The notes: a model not told the origin generated them from the letters alone. A DNA stretch of 6,992 bases from Bifidobacteriaceae bacterium (GCA_031258055.1 JAIRNM010000257.1:1-6992), one strand, 5' to 3'; counted from the stretch's first letter, positions 1 through 5,008 are shown. Made by a program: numbers and translations.

Positions 1-198
1 CGCCCGCTCCAACGGGCTTGCCACCAACAAATCGACGGGCGGGGAACTGGTCGCCGCGAAATGCCGCGCCACCCGCTCGGCCATCAGACGGCCGCGGTCG
101 GACAGATGGTAGCCGGGCAGGCGCTCGTAGAGCACTGCGTCAGGATTGTGGACTTCGCCATGGCGGACAAGATGAATGGTGGTTCGCGGCTCGGCCAT
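1..198 (-). CDS. Histidine phosphatase (phosphoglycerate mutase-like), N-terminal part; truncated by window edge
   Basis: The reading frame is open from the ATG at 198 to the window edge and gives the first 66 residues of a histidine phosphatase superfamily protein. The catalytic RHG signature is clear in the stretch HLVRHGEVHNPDAVLYERLP (residues 9-28), with R12 and H13, where H13 is the expected phospho-accepting histidine. The following GYHLSDRG and VASPLERA match the branch's usual 'LS..G' and 'SPL.RA' blocks. The wording RHGEVHNP..(V)LYxRLPG recalls the mycobacterial Rv0525-type protein, which lies beside cytochrome c maturation genes; that link is from memory and those genes would be outside this window. 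An AGAAGG stretch directly abuts the ATG, which is too close for an ideal ribosome binding site, so the start is likely but not certain. The substrate cannot be told from the fragment. The gene diverges from the HAD gene at 478. Confidence 0.88.
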   Translation of the reverse strand, partial: MAEPRTTIHLVRHGEVHNPDAVLYERLPGYHLSDRGRLMAERVARHFAATSSPPVDLLVASPLERA

Positions 199-228
199 CC
201 TTCTAGTCTGAATGCCGCCGCCCGGAAG

Positions 229-240
229 GTCCAATTGGAC
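229..240. promoter_or_regulatory. 12-bp perfect palindrome upstream of the histidine phosphatase
   Basis: GTCCAATTGGAC is a perfect palindrome centred about 37 bases upstream of the phosphatase start, in the divergent gap. Its position would suit an operator, but no repressor is known for it. A 12-bp palindrome can occur by chance in a sequence this long. Confidence 0.25.
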
Positions 241-302
241 GTTTCACCGGCACGATTGGCGGGCGGGAGGCGGTCCCGGTCATACTAGGTCTGGCCATCT
301 AG

Positions 303-333
303 CTAGGCAGAGCGTTGGAGAACGCTCGCCTAG
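303..333. other. Strong hairpin (13-bp stem, one bulge) in the divergent gap
   Basis: CTAGGC-A-GAGCGTT pairs with AACGCTC-GCCTAG around a GGAG loop, giving 13 pairs with one bulged A. It lies between divergently transcribed genes (start 198 minus, start 478 plus). It is therefore not in the usual place for a terminator, and no U-tract follows on either strand. It is the first of a row of hairpins: GGGAGC-TTC-GCTCCC at 371-385, ACCGTG-CCAA-CACGGT at 386-401, and CCGAGT/ACTCGG at 424-442. It could belong to the 5' untranslated RNA of the HAD gene, to a small RNA, or to a dispersed repeat. The rest of 199-477 holds no credible gene. Confidence 0.5.
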
Positions 334-416
334 GCGCCCGCGCCGTGCTTTCTTGCCGCGTTTCCGCTCGGGGAGCTTCGCTCCCACCGTGCCAACACGG
401 TAGGGTCCTCGGCCGG

Positions 417-454
417 GCAGGCTCCGAGTCCACAGCACTCGGTTCATTTGTCAA
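417..454 (-). repeat. Partial copy C of the dispersed repeat seen at 5009-5099 (inverted)
   Basis: The segment at 438-454 (CTCGGTTCATTTGTCAA) matches the reverse complement of 5009-5025 at 15 of 17 positions. Weaker similarity continues on both sides, including a shared GCAGGC(G)TCC block at 417-425 and a GT..CG.CCAC block just after the core. It lies just upstream of the HAD gene start. The shorter string CAGCACTCGGTTC (433-445) recurs exactly at 2894-2906. Divergence is high outside the core, so this is a remnant or a distant family member. Confidence 0.5.
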
Positions 455-477
455 TGTCCCGACCACGAAGGACTTAG

Positions 478-1329
478 GTGAGCGAATCACCCGGTTTGGC
501 ACCGCTGGCTGGCAACCCCGCTCCGGCGGGCGAGTCGGCAAGCCCTCCCCGCCCTAAAGTCGTGGCTTTCTTCGATGTTGACAACACCATCTTGCGCGGT
601 GCCAGCGTCTTCCAACTAGGGATTGGGCTCTACCGGCGCGGTTTCATCTCGGTGCGCGACATTGTCAAAGCCTGGCGCATGAATTTGCGTTACAACCTGT
701 TCGGCGAGTCCGCCTCGTCCGTCTCGGTTACGAAGACCCGTTCGCTGAGCGCGATTGAGGGCAAGTCGGTCGCCGAAATGGTCGGCGTGGCCGAGCAGGT
801 CTGGGATGAGGTTCTTTCCGGGCGCGTGTTCCCAGGCGCCAAGCACCTAGTCGACCAGCACTTGGCCAAAGGCCACGAGGTTTGGCTGATTTCAGCTTCA
901 CCGACTGTGGTGGTGGATCTGGTTGCCGCCAGGGTCGGCGCGACCGGCGGCTTGGGGACCCGCCTGGAAGCCGCCGATGGCTCTTTCACCGGCGAACTGG
1001 TCGGTGGCCTGCTCCACGGTCCAGCCAAAGCGGAAGCCGCCCTGGCGCTCGCCGCCGAGCGCGGAGTTGACTTGCCCGCCTCCTACGCTTACGGCGACTC
1101 GGCCAACGACATTCCGTTACTCGATTTAGTTGGCCACCCTTGCGGCATCAACCCGGATCGCCGTCTGCGCCGCTACTGCCGCGAGCACCGTTGGCCGGTC
1201 CGCGAGTTCCGCGACAAGCGCCGCGCCGTTCGCCGGTCGATTCGCGCCGCCTCGCGGGTTGGCGCCGTGTGGGCAATTTGGGTGGTCGTCCAACGCTCGG
1301 TCCGCGGCTTCCGGCGCCGCCGCCGCTAA
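478..1329 (+). CDS. HAD-superfamily hydrolase, subfamily IB (SerB-like phosphatase)
   Basis: The 283-residue product carries all four HAD motifs. Motif I is FDVDNTIL, with nucleophile D33 and acid D35. Motif II is LISAS, with S139. Motif III is K184 in GPAKAEA. Motif IV is YGDSANDIPLL, with D207 and D211. The order, the spacing and the VDNTI wording place it in subfamily IB, the phosphoserine phosphatase-like group; it resembles mycobacterial SerB1 (Rv0505c) rather than the ACT-domain SerB2. The cap region (about residues 45-115) would set substrate choice, so phosphoserine is only one possibility. The arginine-rich C-terminus holds a short hydrophobic stretch (VGAVWAIWVVV, 261-271) that may touch the membrane. 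The start is GTG, preceded by AAGGA with 5-base spacing. About 25 residues precede the core and look disordered. The gene converges on the YceI gene. Confidence 0.9.
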   Translation: MSESPGLAPLAGNPAPAGESASPPRPKVVAFFDVDNTILRGASVFQLGIGLYRRGFISVRDIVKAWRMNLRYNLFGESASSVSVTKTRSLSAIEGKSVAEMVGVAEQVWDEVLSGRVFPGAKHLVDQHLAKGHEVWLISASPTVVVDLVAARVGATGGLGTRLEAADGSFTGELVGGLLHGPAKAEAALALAAERGVDLPASYAYGDSANDIPLLDLVGHPCGINPDRRLRRYCREHRWPVREFRDKRRAVRRSIRAASRVGAVWAIWVVVQRSVRGFRRRRR

Positions 1330-1336
1330 CTAGAAA

Positions 1337-1371
1337 GGGGGCCGATGCCGCCCAGGCGGCATCGAACCCCC
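1337..1371. terminator. GC-rich hairpin between convergent genes, probable bidirectional terminator
   Basis: GGGGG plus GATGCCGCC on the left pairs with GGCGGCATC plus CCCCC on the right. The stem is 9 perfect pairs, then a small CC/GAA internal loop, then 5 G-C pairs, with a 2-4 base loop. It lies 7 bases after the HAD stop codon and about 30 bases from the YceI stop codon, where a shared terminator is expected. There is no T-tract, as is common for hairpin terminators in high-GC actinobacteria. Confidence 0.65.
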
Positions 1372-1400
1372 TCACGCTGGCGGGTCCCTAGGCGGGCTGC

Positions 1401-2021
1401 TTAGACGTCGAAGACCTCCACCACCACGTCTTCCCAACTCGGCCCAACCGGGCTGGCGACCAGGTAGATGTCCACGGAGACAGTGTGCCCCGTGCGGACG
1501 TGACTGCCAGCCTGTTCGGCCGTCCAGGTGAGGCCGAAATCGCGGCGGTCAATCTTGGCTTTGGCAATGAATCCGGCCACCGGAGCGCCGTCCCGCGATT
1601 CGTCGACGCCGGTGAACTGGGCGTCGAATTGCACCGCGGCGGTTTCGCCGTGAACGGTGAGATCACCCCGGACCAACAAGTCGTGGCCTTTGCCGCTGAT
1701 AGCGGTCGATCGGAAACTCCAGACCGGGAAGGTGTCGACATCAAAAAAGTTGGGCCCGCGCAGACGGTCGTCGCGTTCGCCCAGGCCGGTGTAGACCCCG
1801 GCCGGCTCAAAGGCCAAGTTGACGCTGGAGTTGGCTAAGTCCTCTCCGACCGAGATAGCGCCACCGGAAACCGGGATGATTCCGTGAATCCGGGCGATAT
1901 AGGCGTGCGCGACCTCGAAATGGACGGATGAATGGCGGGGATCGATCAACCAAGTTCCCTGCCGCAAGTCAGCCAGCGAGTCAGAGATGGTACCGGTCGG
2001 CGGCGGTAGTGTTTGCGTCAT
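1401..2021 (-). CDS. YceI-family protein (lipocalin-like isoprenoid/lipid-binding fold)
   Basis: The 206-residue product matches the YceI family from end to end. It has GTWLIDPRHSSVHFEVAH (residues 22-39), the conserved GERDDRLRGPNFFDVDTFP block (81-99), GDLTVHGETAAV (119-130) and AKIDRRDFGLTW (155-166). YceI proteins form a lipocalin-like barrel that binds long isoprenoid or lipid-like molecules; some are stress-induced. No signal peptide is visible, so this copy is probably cytoplasmic, as is usual for actinobacterial members. The start is fixed by a strong GGAGG (GGAGGAA on the minus strand at 2034-2028) 6 bases before the ATG at 2021. A start 14 codons further upstream is open but would include this ribosome binding site. 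The physiological ligand is unknown. Confidence 0.93.
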   Translation of the reverse strand: MTQTLPPPTGTISDSLADLRQGTWLIDPRHSSVHFEVAHAYIARIHGIIPVSGGAISVGEDLANSSVNLAFEPAGVYTGLGERDDRLRGPNFFDVDTFPVWSFRSTAISGKGHDLLVRGDLTVHGETAAVQFDAQFTGVDESRDGAPVAGFIAKAKIDRRDFGLTWTAEQAGSHVRTGHTVSVDIYLVASPVGPSWEDVVVEVFDV

Positions 2022-2143
2022 GAGTGGTTCCTCCGTTGGGTTGTGTTTATCGGAGCCACCCAAGCTACTGGGAGGGTGTTCGCGCCCGCTGAATGACGCG
2101 GACTCGTCTCAGAAAGCAGTCGGTTGGAGGACCGCCGCGGGCG

Positions 2144-2242
2144 CTACTTCTTGTTGCGCCGCTGATGCCGGGTCTTGCGCAGCAACTTGCGGTGCTTCTT
2201 CTTCGCCATCCGCTTGCGGCGCTTCTTTATTACCGACCCCAT
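2144..2242 (-). CDS. Ribosomal protein bS22 (AURKAIP1/COX24-like, 32 residues)
   Basis: This tiny gene encodes MGSVIKKRRKRMAKKKHRKL followed by LRKTRHQRRNKK. It is extremely basic and nearly identical in wording to the 33-residue actinobacterial protein of the Rv0500B type. That protein was identified as the extra small-subunit protein bS22 in mycobacterial ribosomes and is annotated as AURKAIP1/COX24 domain. The ATG is preceded by GAGGG with about 5-base spacing. In mycobacteria this gene directly follows the excisionase-type HTH gene Rv0500A on the same strand. Here the matching HTH gene (5115-5321) is on the same strand and upstream but about 2.9 kb away, with toxin and defence-like genes between. 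The gene is short enough to be missed by automatic gene callers. Confidence 0.95.
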   Translation of the reverse strand: MGSVIKKRRKRMAKKKHRKLLRKTRHQRRNKK

Positions 2243-2279
2243 AGAGCCCTCACAGTTCTGCTAGTACATGCTGAGTTCG

Positions 2280-2296
2280 CTCCGCGTGACGCGGAG
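2280..2296. repeat. Perfect 7-bp inverted repeat between bS22 and the MazF-like gene
   Basis: CTCCGCG-TGA-CGCGGAG is a perfect hairpin or palindrome in the 124-base gap between the divergent bS22 and PemK/MazF-like genes. It lies 38 bases upstream of the bS22 start and 71 bases before the toxin start. MazF-type operons are often autoregulated through palindromes, but this one is not clearly placed over a promoter. No convincing -35/-10 pair is visible on either strand. Confidence 0.4.
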
Positions 2297-2366
2297 ACAC
2301 TGGCAAAGCATCTTACCGCCCCGCCCGGCCGCCTGTTGCCGCGATGCCGCAAAAGGATCGCCAGCA

Positions 2367-2750
2367 ATGTCCGCTGCGTCCGCCCGGAGTCAGGCGGTGA
2401 CGCTCCGGGCCGGGCAGATTGTCTGGCTCTACCTGGATGCGGCTGCAGGACACGAGCAGAAGGGCCGGCGACCGGCGCTTGTGGTGTCGAATTCGTTGTT
2501 CAATGAGATGTCGTCGACAGTGATGGTCTGTCCAATCACGTCCAGCCTGCGCCCGTTCCCGCTCAACGTTCCGCTGGACGGGCGGACCAAAACCCAAGGC
2601 GCTGTCCTTTGCGCCCAGATCAGGGCGTTCGACCTCTCGGTCAGGGCGCACAAGGTGGTTGAGGCAGTTCCCGCAGACATCCTCGCGCGCTGCCACGAGG
2701 TCATAGCTGCCGCCCTGGGCGCAGAGACCCCGGACACGGGCGAGGAATGA
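2367..2750 (+). CDS. PemK/MazF-family endoribonuclease toxin, without visible antitoxin
   Basis: The 127-residue product has the MazF/PemK order of motifs. LRAGQIVWLYLD (13-24) corresponds to the family's 'GDIvwv' strand. HEQKGRRPALVVSN (29-42) carries the conserved Arg-Pro, with R35. VCPITSS (54-60) carries T58, and CAQIRAFDL (82-90) is the family's 'QIR..d' block. MazF proteins cut single-stranded mRNA at short sequence motifs. An AGGA at 2354-2357 lies 9 bases before the chosen ATG. An earlier ATG at 2268 is open but adds 33 residues with no family similarity. No MazE-like gene of usable length lies in the 124 bases upstream or directly downstream, so the toxin appears to be orphaned, or controlled by an antitoxin elsewhere. 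The acidic C-terminal tail (TPDTGEE) is dispensable-looking. Confidence 0.88.
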   Translation: MSAASARSQAVTLRAGQIVWLYLDAAAGHEQKGRRPALVVSNSLFNEMSSTVMVCPITSSLRPFPLNVPLDGRTKTQGAVLCAQIRAFDLSVRAHKVVEAVPADILARCHEVIAAALGAETPDTGEE

Positions 2751-2774
2751 GGCTGGTCGGGGAGCCTCGCGGTC

Positions 2775-2867
2775 ATGGCGCTGGCCGGATTGATCCTCGG
2801 CTACATCGCCCTAGCCGCCTCGCTCGCTTTCGTCATTTTCATAGTTGCGGCAGCCGCCCTCGCCTAG
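2775..2867 (+). CDS. 30-residue hydrophobic membrane peptide, possible DUF4190-like remnant
   Basis: The frame encodes MALAGLILGYIALAASLAFV followed by IFIVAAAALA, a single almost wholly hydrophobic helix. The GLILGYIALA wording resembles the second membrane segment of DUF4190-type small actinobacterial membrane proteins. It starts 24 bases after the MazF-like stop codon and is in the same reading frame, with no stop in the spacer. A GGGGAG lies 10 bases before the ATG. It could be a real small membrane protein, a fragment of a DUF4190 gene, or a lost C-terminal extension of the toxin cut off by a TGA. Only the hydrophobic helix and the plausible ribosome binding site support it. Confidence 0.45.
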   Translation: MALAGLILGYIALAASLAFVIFIVAAAALA

Positions 2868-2915
2868 CCCCCCCGAAAGCCAATGCTTTTCGCCAGCACT
2901 CGGTTCTGAGCGACA
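2859..2915 (-). repeat. Possible degenerate copy D of the dispersed repeat
   Basis: On the minus strand this stretch reads GAACCGAGTGCTG, which is 13 bases identical to copy C at 433-445. Next comes a short hairpin, CGAAAGC-CAAT-GCTTTTCG as seen on the plus strand. It ends with CTTTCGGGGGGGCTAGGCGAG, in which TTTCGGGGG also ends copy B and CTAGGCGAG also ends the copy C region at 325-333. Each match is short, so the assignment is tentative. It overlaps the last codons of the small membrane peptide. Confidence 0.3.
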
Positions 2916-2938
2916 CAAGGGTTGGCGGCCGGGATCGT

Positions 2939-2962
2939 GGTCTTATTCGGGGTCTTGTTCGG
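2939..2962 (+). repeat. Two tandem 12-base units at the end of the PIN toxin gene
   Basis: GGTCTTATTCGG is followed directly by GGTCTTGTTCGG, with 11 of 12 bases identical. The pair covers the toxin's stop codon and encodes its proline- and acid-rich tail (PEQDPE) on the minus strand. It lies next to the 2960-2975 direct repeat and separates two pieces (ATCGTGG and the 16-mer) that are contiguous at 3710-3732. Confidence 0.7.
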
Positions 2963-3398
2963 GTTGAGGCGTGAGGCTCCCGCCGACCCTGGTCTGTTCG
3001 CCCCGCAGGCCAGCGAACTTGTCGACCGCGAAACCGGCAGCAGCCTTCGCCAGGCGCCCGTCCGCGGTCCACAGGGCGGTGCAACCGCCGAGTTTGGCCG
3101 CCGCCCAGTGGATCGCCTCGGGAGTCTTGACGTTCGCTGCCGCGCGCAGCCTGGCGGCCCGCTCGAATACCGGCTGGTCCAGGGGAATCATCTGCAACCC
3201 CGCGATGGCTTGCCTGTAGGCGTCCTCAAGGTCGAAGTCGTTCTGTTTGAGCGGCCCTACGAGGCACTCCATCAGCACCAAGGGGGTGACCGCGAATACC
3301 TCGTCGGGCAATTCCGCCAGGGCCCCGTCCGCGGCGGCGCCCCACGGGCCGGGGTCCTCGACCAACTCAATCAAGAAGGACGAATCGAGGTAGATCAT
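2943..3398 (-). CDS. vapC: VapC-type PIN-domain ribonuclease toxin
   Basis: The 151-residue product starts MIYLDSSFLIEL, the typical PIN entry strand with the first metal-binding acid at D5. Further acids are E44 in LVLMECLVGP, E94 in KTPEAIHWAAA (where Asp is more usual) and D113 in ALWTADGRLAKA. These four acidic positions hold Mg2+ or Mn2+ for RNA cleavage in VapC toxins. The ATG overlaps the stop codon of the antitoxin gene in an ATGA, a 4-base overlap typical of translationally coupled toxin-antitoxin pairs. A TTG 3 codons upstream is open but less likely. The C-terminal 15 or so residues (SLTPQPEQDPE at the end) are low-complexity and lie over the direct repeat at 2960-2975, so the 3' end may have been changed by recombination. 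The RNA target is unknown. Confidence 0.9.
   Translation of the reverse strand: MIYLDSSFLIELVEDPGPWGAAADGALAELPDEVFAVTPLVLMECLVGPLKQNDFDLEDAYRQAIAGLQMIPLDQPVFERAARLRAAANVKTPEAIHWAAAKLGGCTALWTADGRLAKAAAGFAVDKFAGLRGEQTRVGGSLTPQPEQDPE
2960..2975 (+). repeat. 16-bp direct repeat, copy 1 (inside the vapC 3' end)
   Basis: CGGGTTGAGGCGTGAG is repeated exactly at 3717-3732. The two copies bracket almost all of the vapBC-type operon, 757 bases from copy to copy. This copy lies within the last codons of vapC. ATCGTGG precedes both copies: directly at 3710-3716, but here 19 bases earlier at 2934-2940. Confidence 0.8.
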
Positions 3399-3661
3399 CG
3401 GTCCCAAGCCGCCTTCTCAGCCGCGACACGCTCGCGGATTTCTTCGTGCGTCGTCCAATTGCGACGCGCCCGTCGCGCCTCCCGGACCACCGCCAGCGCC
3501 GCCGCGCCATTACCACCCGACGGGCTCTCGGAGACCGGTTGCAGGCGCGCAACCGGCTTGCCGCGCCTTGAAATGACCACGTCATAGCCGCTCTCAGCCT
3601 GGTCGATCAGACGCGATAGCTGGTTGTGCGCAGTTGCGACGCTAACAGTGACCCTGGACAT
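3395..3661 (-). CDS. Phd/YefM-family antitoxin of the VapC-type toxin
   Basis: The 88-residue product begins MSRVTVSVATAHNQLSRLID and continues with a GYDVVISRRGKPVARLQPV block (25-43). This is the Phd/YefM DNA-binding fold, with the family's 'l..li..a..g..vvItr.GkpvA.l' pattern. The C-terminal half (about 50-88) is charged and rich in Arg and Glu, ending ERVAAEKAAWDR; this part normally wraps the toxin. Such antitoxins bind their partner and repress their own promoter. A GAGGGAG stretch 6 bases before the ATG is a good ribosome binding site. The last codons overlap vapC by 4 bases, so antitoxin is made first. Phd-type antitoxins pair with PIN toxins as well as with Doc and RelE-type toxins. 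Confidence 0.92.
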   Translation of the reverse strand: MSRVTVSVATAHNQLSRLIDQAESGYDVVISRRGKPVARLQPVSESPSGGNGAAALAVVREARRARRNWTTHEEIRERVAAEKAAWDR

Positions 3662-3700
3662 AGCGATCTCCCTCTTTAGATACCCATAACGCTATCACCA
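3662..3700 (-). promoter_or_regulatory. Likely promoter/operator region of the vapBC-type operon
   Basis: This AT-richer stretch reads GGTGATAGCGTTATGGGTAT and then CTAAAGAGGGAGATCGCT on the minus strand, up to the antitoxin ATG. It contains the ribosome binding site GAGGGAG, imperfect symmetry (GATA...TATC; ATAGC/GTTAT) and TATC/TATGGG-like -10 candidates. Phd-type antitoxins usually bind such short palindromes over their own promoter. The exact promoter elements cannot be fixed by eye. Confidence 0.35.
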
Positions 3701-3716
3701 AGCCCAGCCATCGTGG

Positions 3717-3732
3717 CGGGTTGAGGCGTGAG
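3717..3732 (+). repeat. 16-bp direct repeat, copy 2 (upstream of the vapBC-type operon)
   Basis: This is the exact second copy of CGGGTTGAGGCGTGAG, 56 bases upstream of the antitoxin start. ATCGTGG (3710-3716) is directly attached, so the joined 23-base string occurs at the toxin end split by a 19-base tandem insertion. It may be a scar of an earlier vapC 3' end, or the outer boundary of a transferred cassette. Confidence 0.8.
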
Positions 3733-3771
3733 ATCCTCCGACTATGCGCCGACGCTATGGGTGCCGCACCC

Positions 3772-3836
3772 CGTCATCCCGCGCGAAGCGGAGCGGAGCG
3801 CAGTCGCGGGATCTCGTCAGTCCTGTCATCATCCCG
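3772..3836. repeat. REP-like palindromic dispersed repeat (copy E)
   Basis: ATCCCGCG (3776-3783) and CGCGGGAT (3805-3812) form a perfect 8-bp stem around a 21-base GA-rich spacer with GCGGAGC-type units. A second ATCCCGGG follows at 3831-3838. This type of sequence (cgtcatcccgcg..gaagcgg..gcgggatctcgtc) occurs as a dispersed palindrome in many bacterial genomes and produces meaningless translated fragments. Its CGGAGCGCAG (3794-3803) and GATCTCGT (3810-3817) both recur in copy A (5061-5070 and 5082-5089). It explains why the frame upstream of the DUF559 gene is open without being coding. Confidence 0.6.
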
Positions 3837-3872
3837 GGTGATATCGGGGGTTTTCCACCGGCGGCGTTTGAG

Positions 3873-3881
3873 TTGTCCACA
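3873..3881 (+). other. DnaA-box-like 9-mer
   Basis: TTGTCCACA differs from the classical DnaA box TTATCCACA at one position and is a form often seen in high-GC actinobacteria. A weaker TTTTCCACC lies 22 bases upstream (3851-3859). Two loose boxes do not make an origin, and no replication gene is nearby. Confidence 0.3.
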
Positions 3882-3933
3882 GACGGCGGTCGATGCCGCC
3901 GCGACAGGTCACGGAGCCAGGCACCATGGCCAG

Positions 3934-4977
3934 GTGAGCCGGATTGTCCGCACCAGCACCCTCACCAGGCCCCAGGCCGCTTGTCTGGTCCGTCACGGTT
4001 ATCGTTTGACTCGCGGGCTCTATCTAGACGCCCATCCGCGCGATGACCGCGAAGCTTTGTTGGCCCGCGCCGCCGCCGCTTTGGCCACCTGCCCGGCCGG
4101 ATCAATGCTCACCGGCATTACCGCTCTGGCGCTGGCGGGCGTGGACTTGCCGGACAGCTTGGTTCCCGCCCGCGACCAGCCGGTCGAAGTGGTAGTCCCG
4201 CACGGGGGCAACTTTCCGAAACGATGCGATATCCACACACGCCGGGTCCGCCAATTGCCACCGCATTGGGCTCTATCCGACCTCGAACTGCCGATGACGC
4301 ATCCCGCCTATAGCTGGGCCTGTTTAGTCCTGCGTTTGGCTGGCGATCGGCCCTGGTGGCCCGGCCAGAGAGAAATCCCGCGCCTGCCCGGCACGTTCTC
4401 AGACCCCGCTAAAGCCTCTTTCCTGGCCGCTGTCCAAGTCGGTGACGCCCTGCTGCGTCGGCGCTATCCGTTGCTCGCCGCCACCGATTTCCGGGCTCAA
4501 ATCGCACAACTGCCCAGTTTCAATGGCTGCAAGACCGTGCGGCGCTGGGCTGACCAAGTGCGGGCAAACACTGATTCGCTGAACCAAACCTGGCTCCGGC
4601 TCATTGTGCTTGACGCTGGATTCCCACCACCAGCGATCAACCCCTTAGTCTCTCCGGTCGGCTGCGATTGTTGCCCGCGGCTAAGCTGGCCCGGGCGCCG
4701 AATCTGGCTCGAATACCGGGGGCATCCGGGCCGCCGGGAGCCTAACCGAGTCAACCGTGTGCGGACCAACCCAACACGGGCCGACCTGACACCGGCCAAC
4801 CAGAGTCGGGCCGAAACTCACCGCCAGAGCCGACCGGCTCCGGCGGCAGGGTGGCGCCTAGTCGAAGCGGCATACAGCGATCTTGCTCGGCCCGCCAACC
4901 TCCTCGGCTCGCTCGCCGCCCTCGGGCACGGCGCCGCGAACGGAACGGGTGGTGCCAGGCCCCAGCCGTTCCGTTAG
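3934..4977 (+). CDS. AbiEi/DUF559-like protein with a degenerate C-terminal nuclease domain
   Basis: The 347-residue product has the layout of a large actinobacterial family. The N-terminal part resembles AbiEi-type antitoxins: LTRPQAACLVRHGYRLTRGLY (10-30) is like the 'G..r.lv.rG.yrrv.rGvY' block, and SMLTGITALALAGVDLP (57-73) follows. The C-terminal part resembles a Vsr-like DUF559 nuclease: TWLRLIVLDAGFPPP (219-233), RLSWPGRRIWLEYRG (249-263) and GWRLVEAAYSDLARP (306-320). The expected catalytic acids are mostly lost: the usual Glu before 'lR' is Gln218, the Asp before 'l.WP' is Arg249, and EYDG..HH is EYRGHPG, so only E260 remains. It is probably catalytically inactive. GTG at 3934 is chosen because the similarity begins there; the open frame further left crosses a dispersed repeat. 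No clear ribosome binding site is visible. No AbiEii nucleotidyltransferase toxin is adjacent. Confidence 0.6.
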   Translation: MSRIVRTSTLTRPQAACLVRHGYRLTRGLYLDAHPRDDREALLARAAAALATCPAGSMLTGITALALAGVDLPDSLVPARDQPVEVVVPHGGNFPKRCDIHTRRVRQLPPHWALSDLELPMTHPAYSWACLVLRLAGDRPWWPGQREIPRLPGTFSDPAKASFLAAVQVGDALLRRRYPLLAATDFRAQIAQLPSFNGCKTVRRWADQVRANTDSLNQTWLRLIVLDAGFPPPAINPLVSPVGCDCCPRLSWPGRRIWLEYRGHPGRREPNRVNRVRTNPTRADLTPANQSRAETHRQSRPAPAAGWRLVEAAYSDLARPANLLGSLAALGHGAANGTGGARPQPFR

Positions 4978-5008
4978 CGGCAGCCTAGATCACTTGGTGG
5001 CCGCAACT

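Noticed and set aside
2268..2366. Upstream start adding 33 residues to the MazF-like toxin
   Set aside because: The extension lacks family similarity, and a better placed AGGA precedes the ATG at 2367.
2344..2400. 18-codon frame overlapping the toxin start, considered as an antitoxin
   Set aside because: It is far too short and has no MazE-like sequence.
3851..3881. Replication origin suggested by DnaA-box-like sites
   Set aside because: There are only two loose boxes, with no AT-rich unwinding region and no replication genes nearby.
3721..3933. 71-codon extension of the DUF559-like gene
   Set aside because: It translates the palindromic repeat and the 16-bp direct repeat, has a TTG start with no ribosome binding site, and shows no family similarity.
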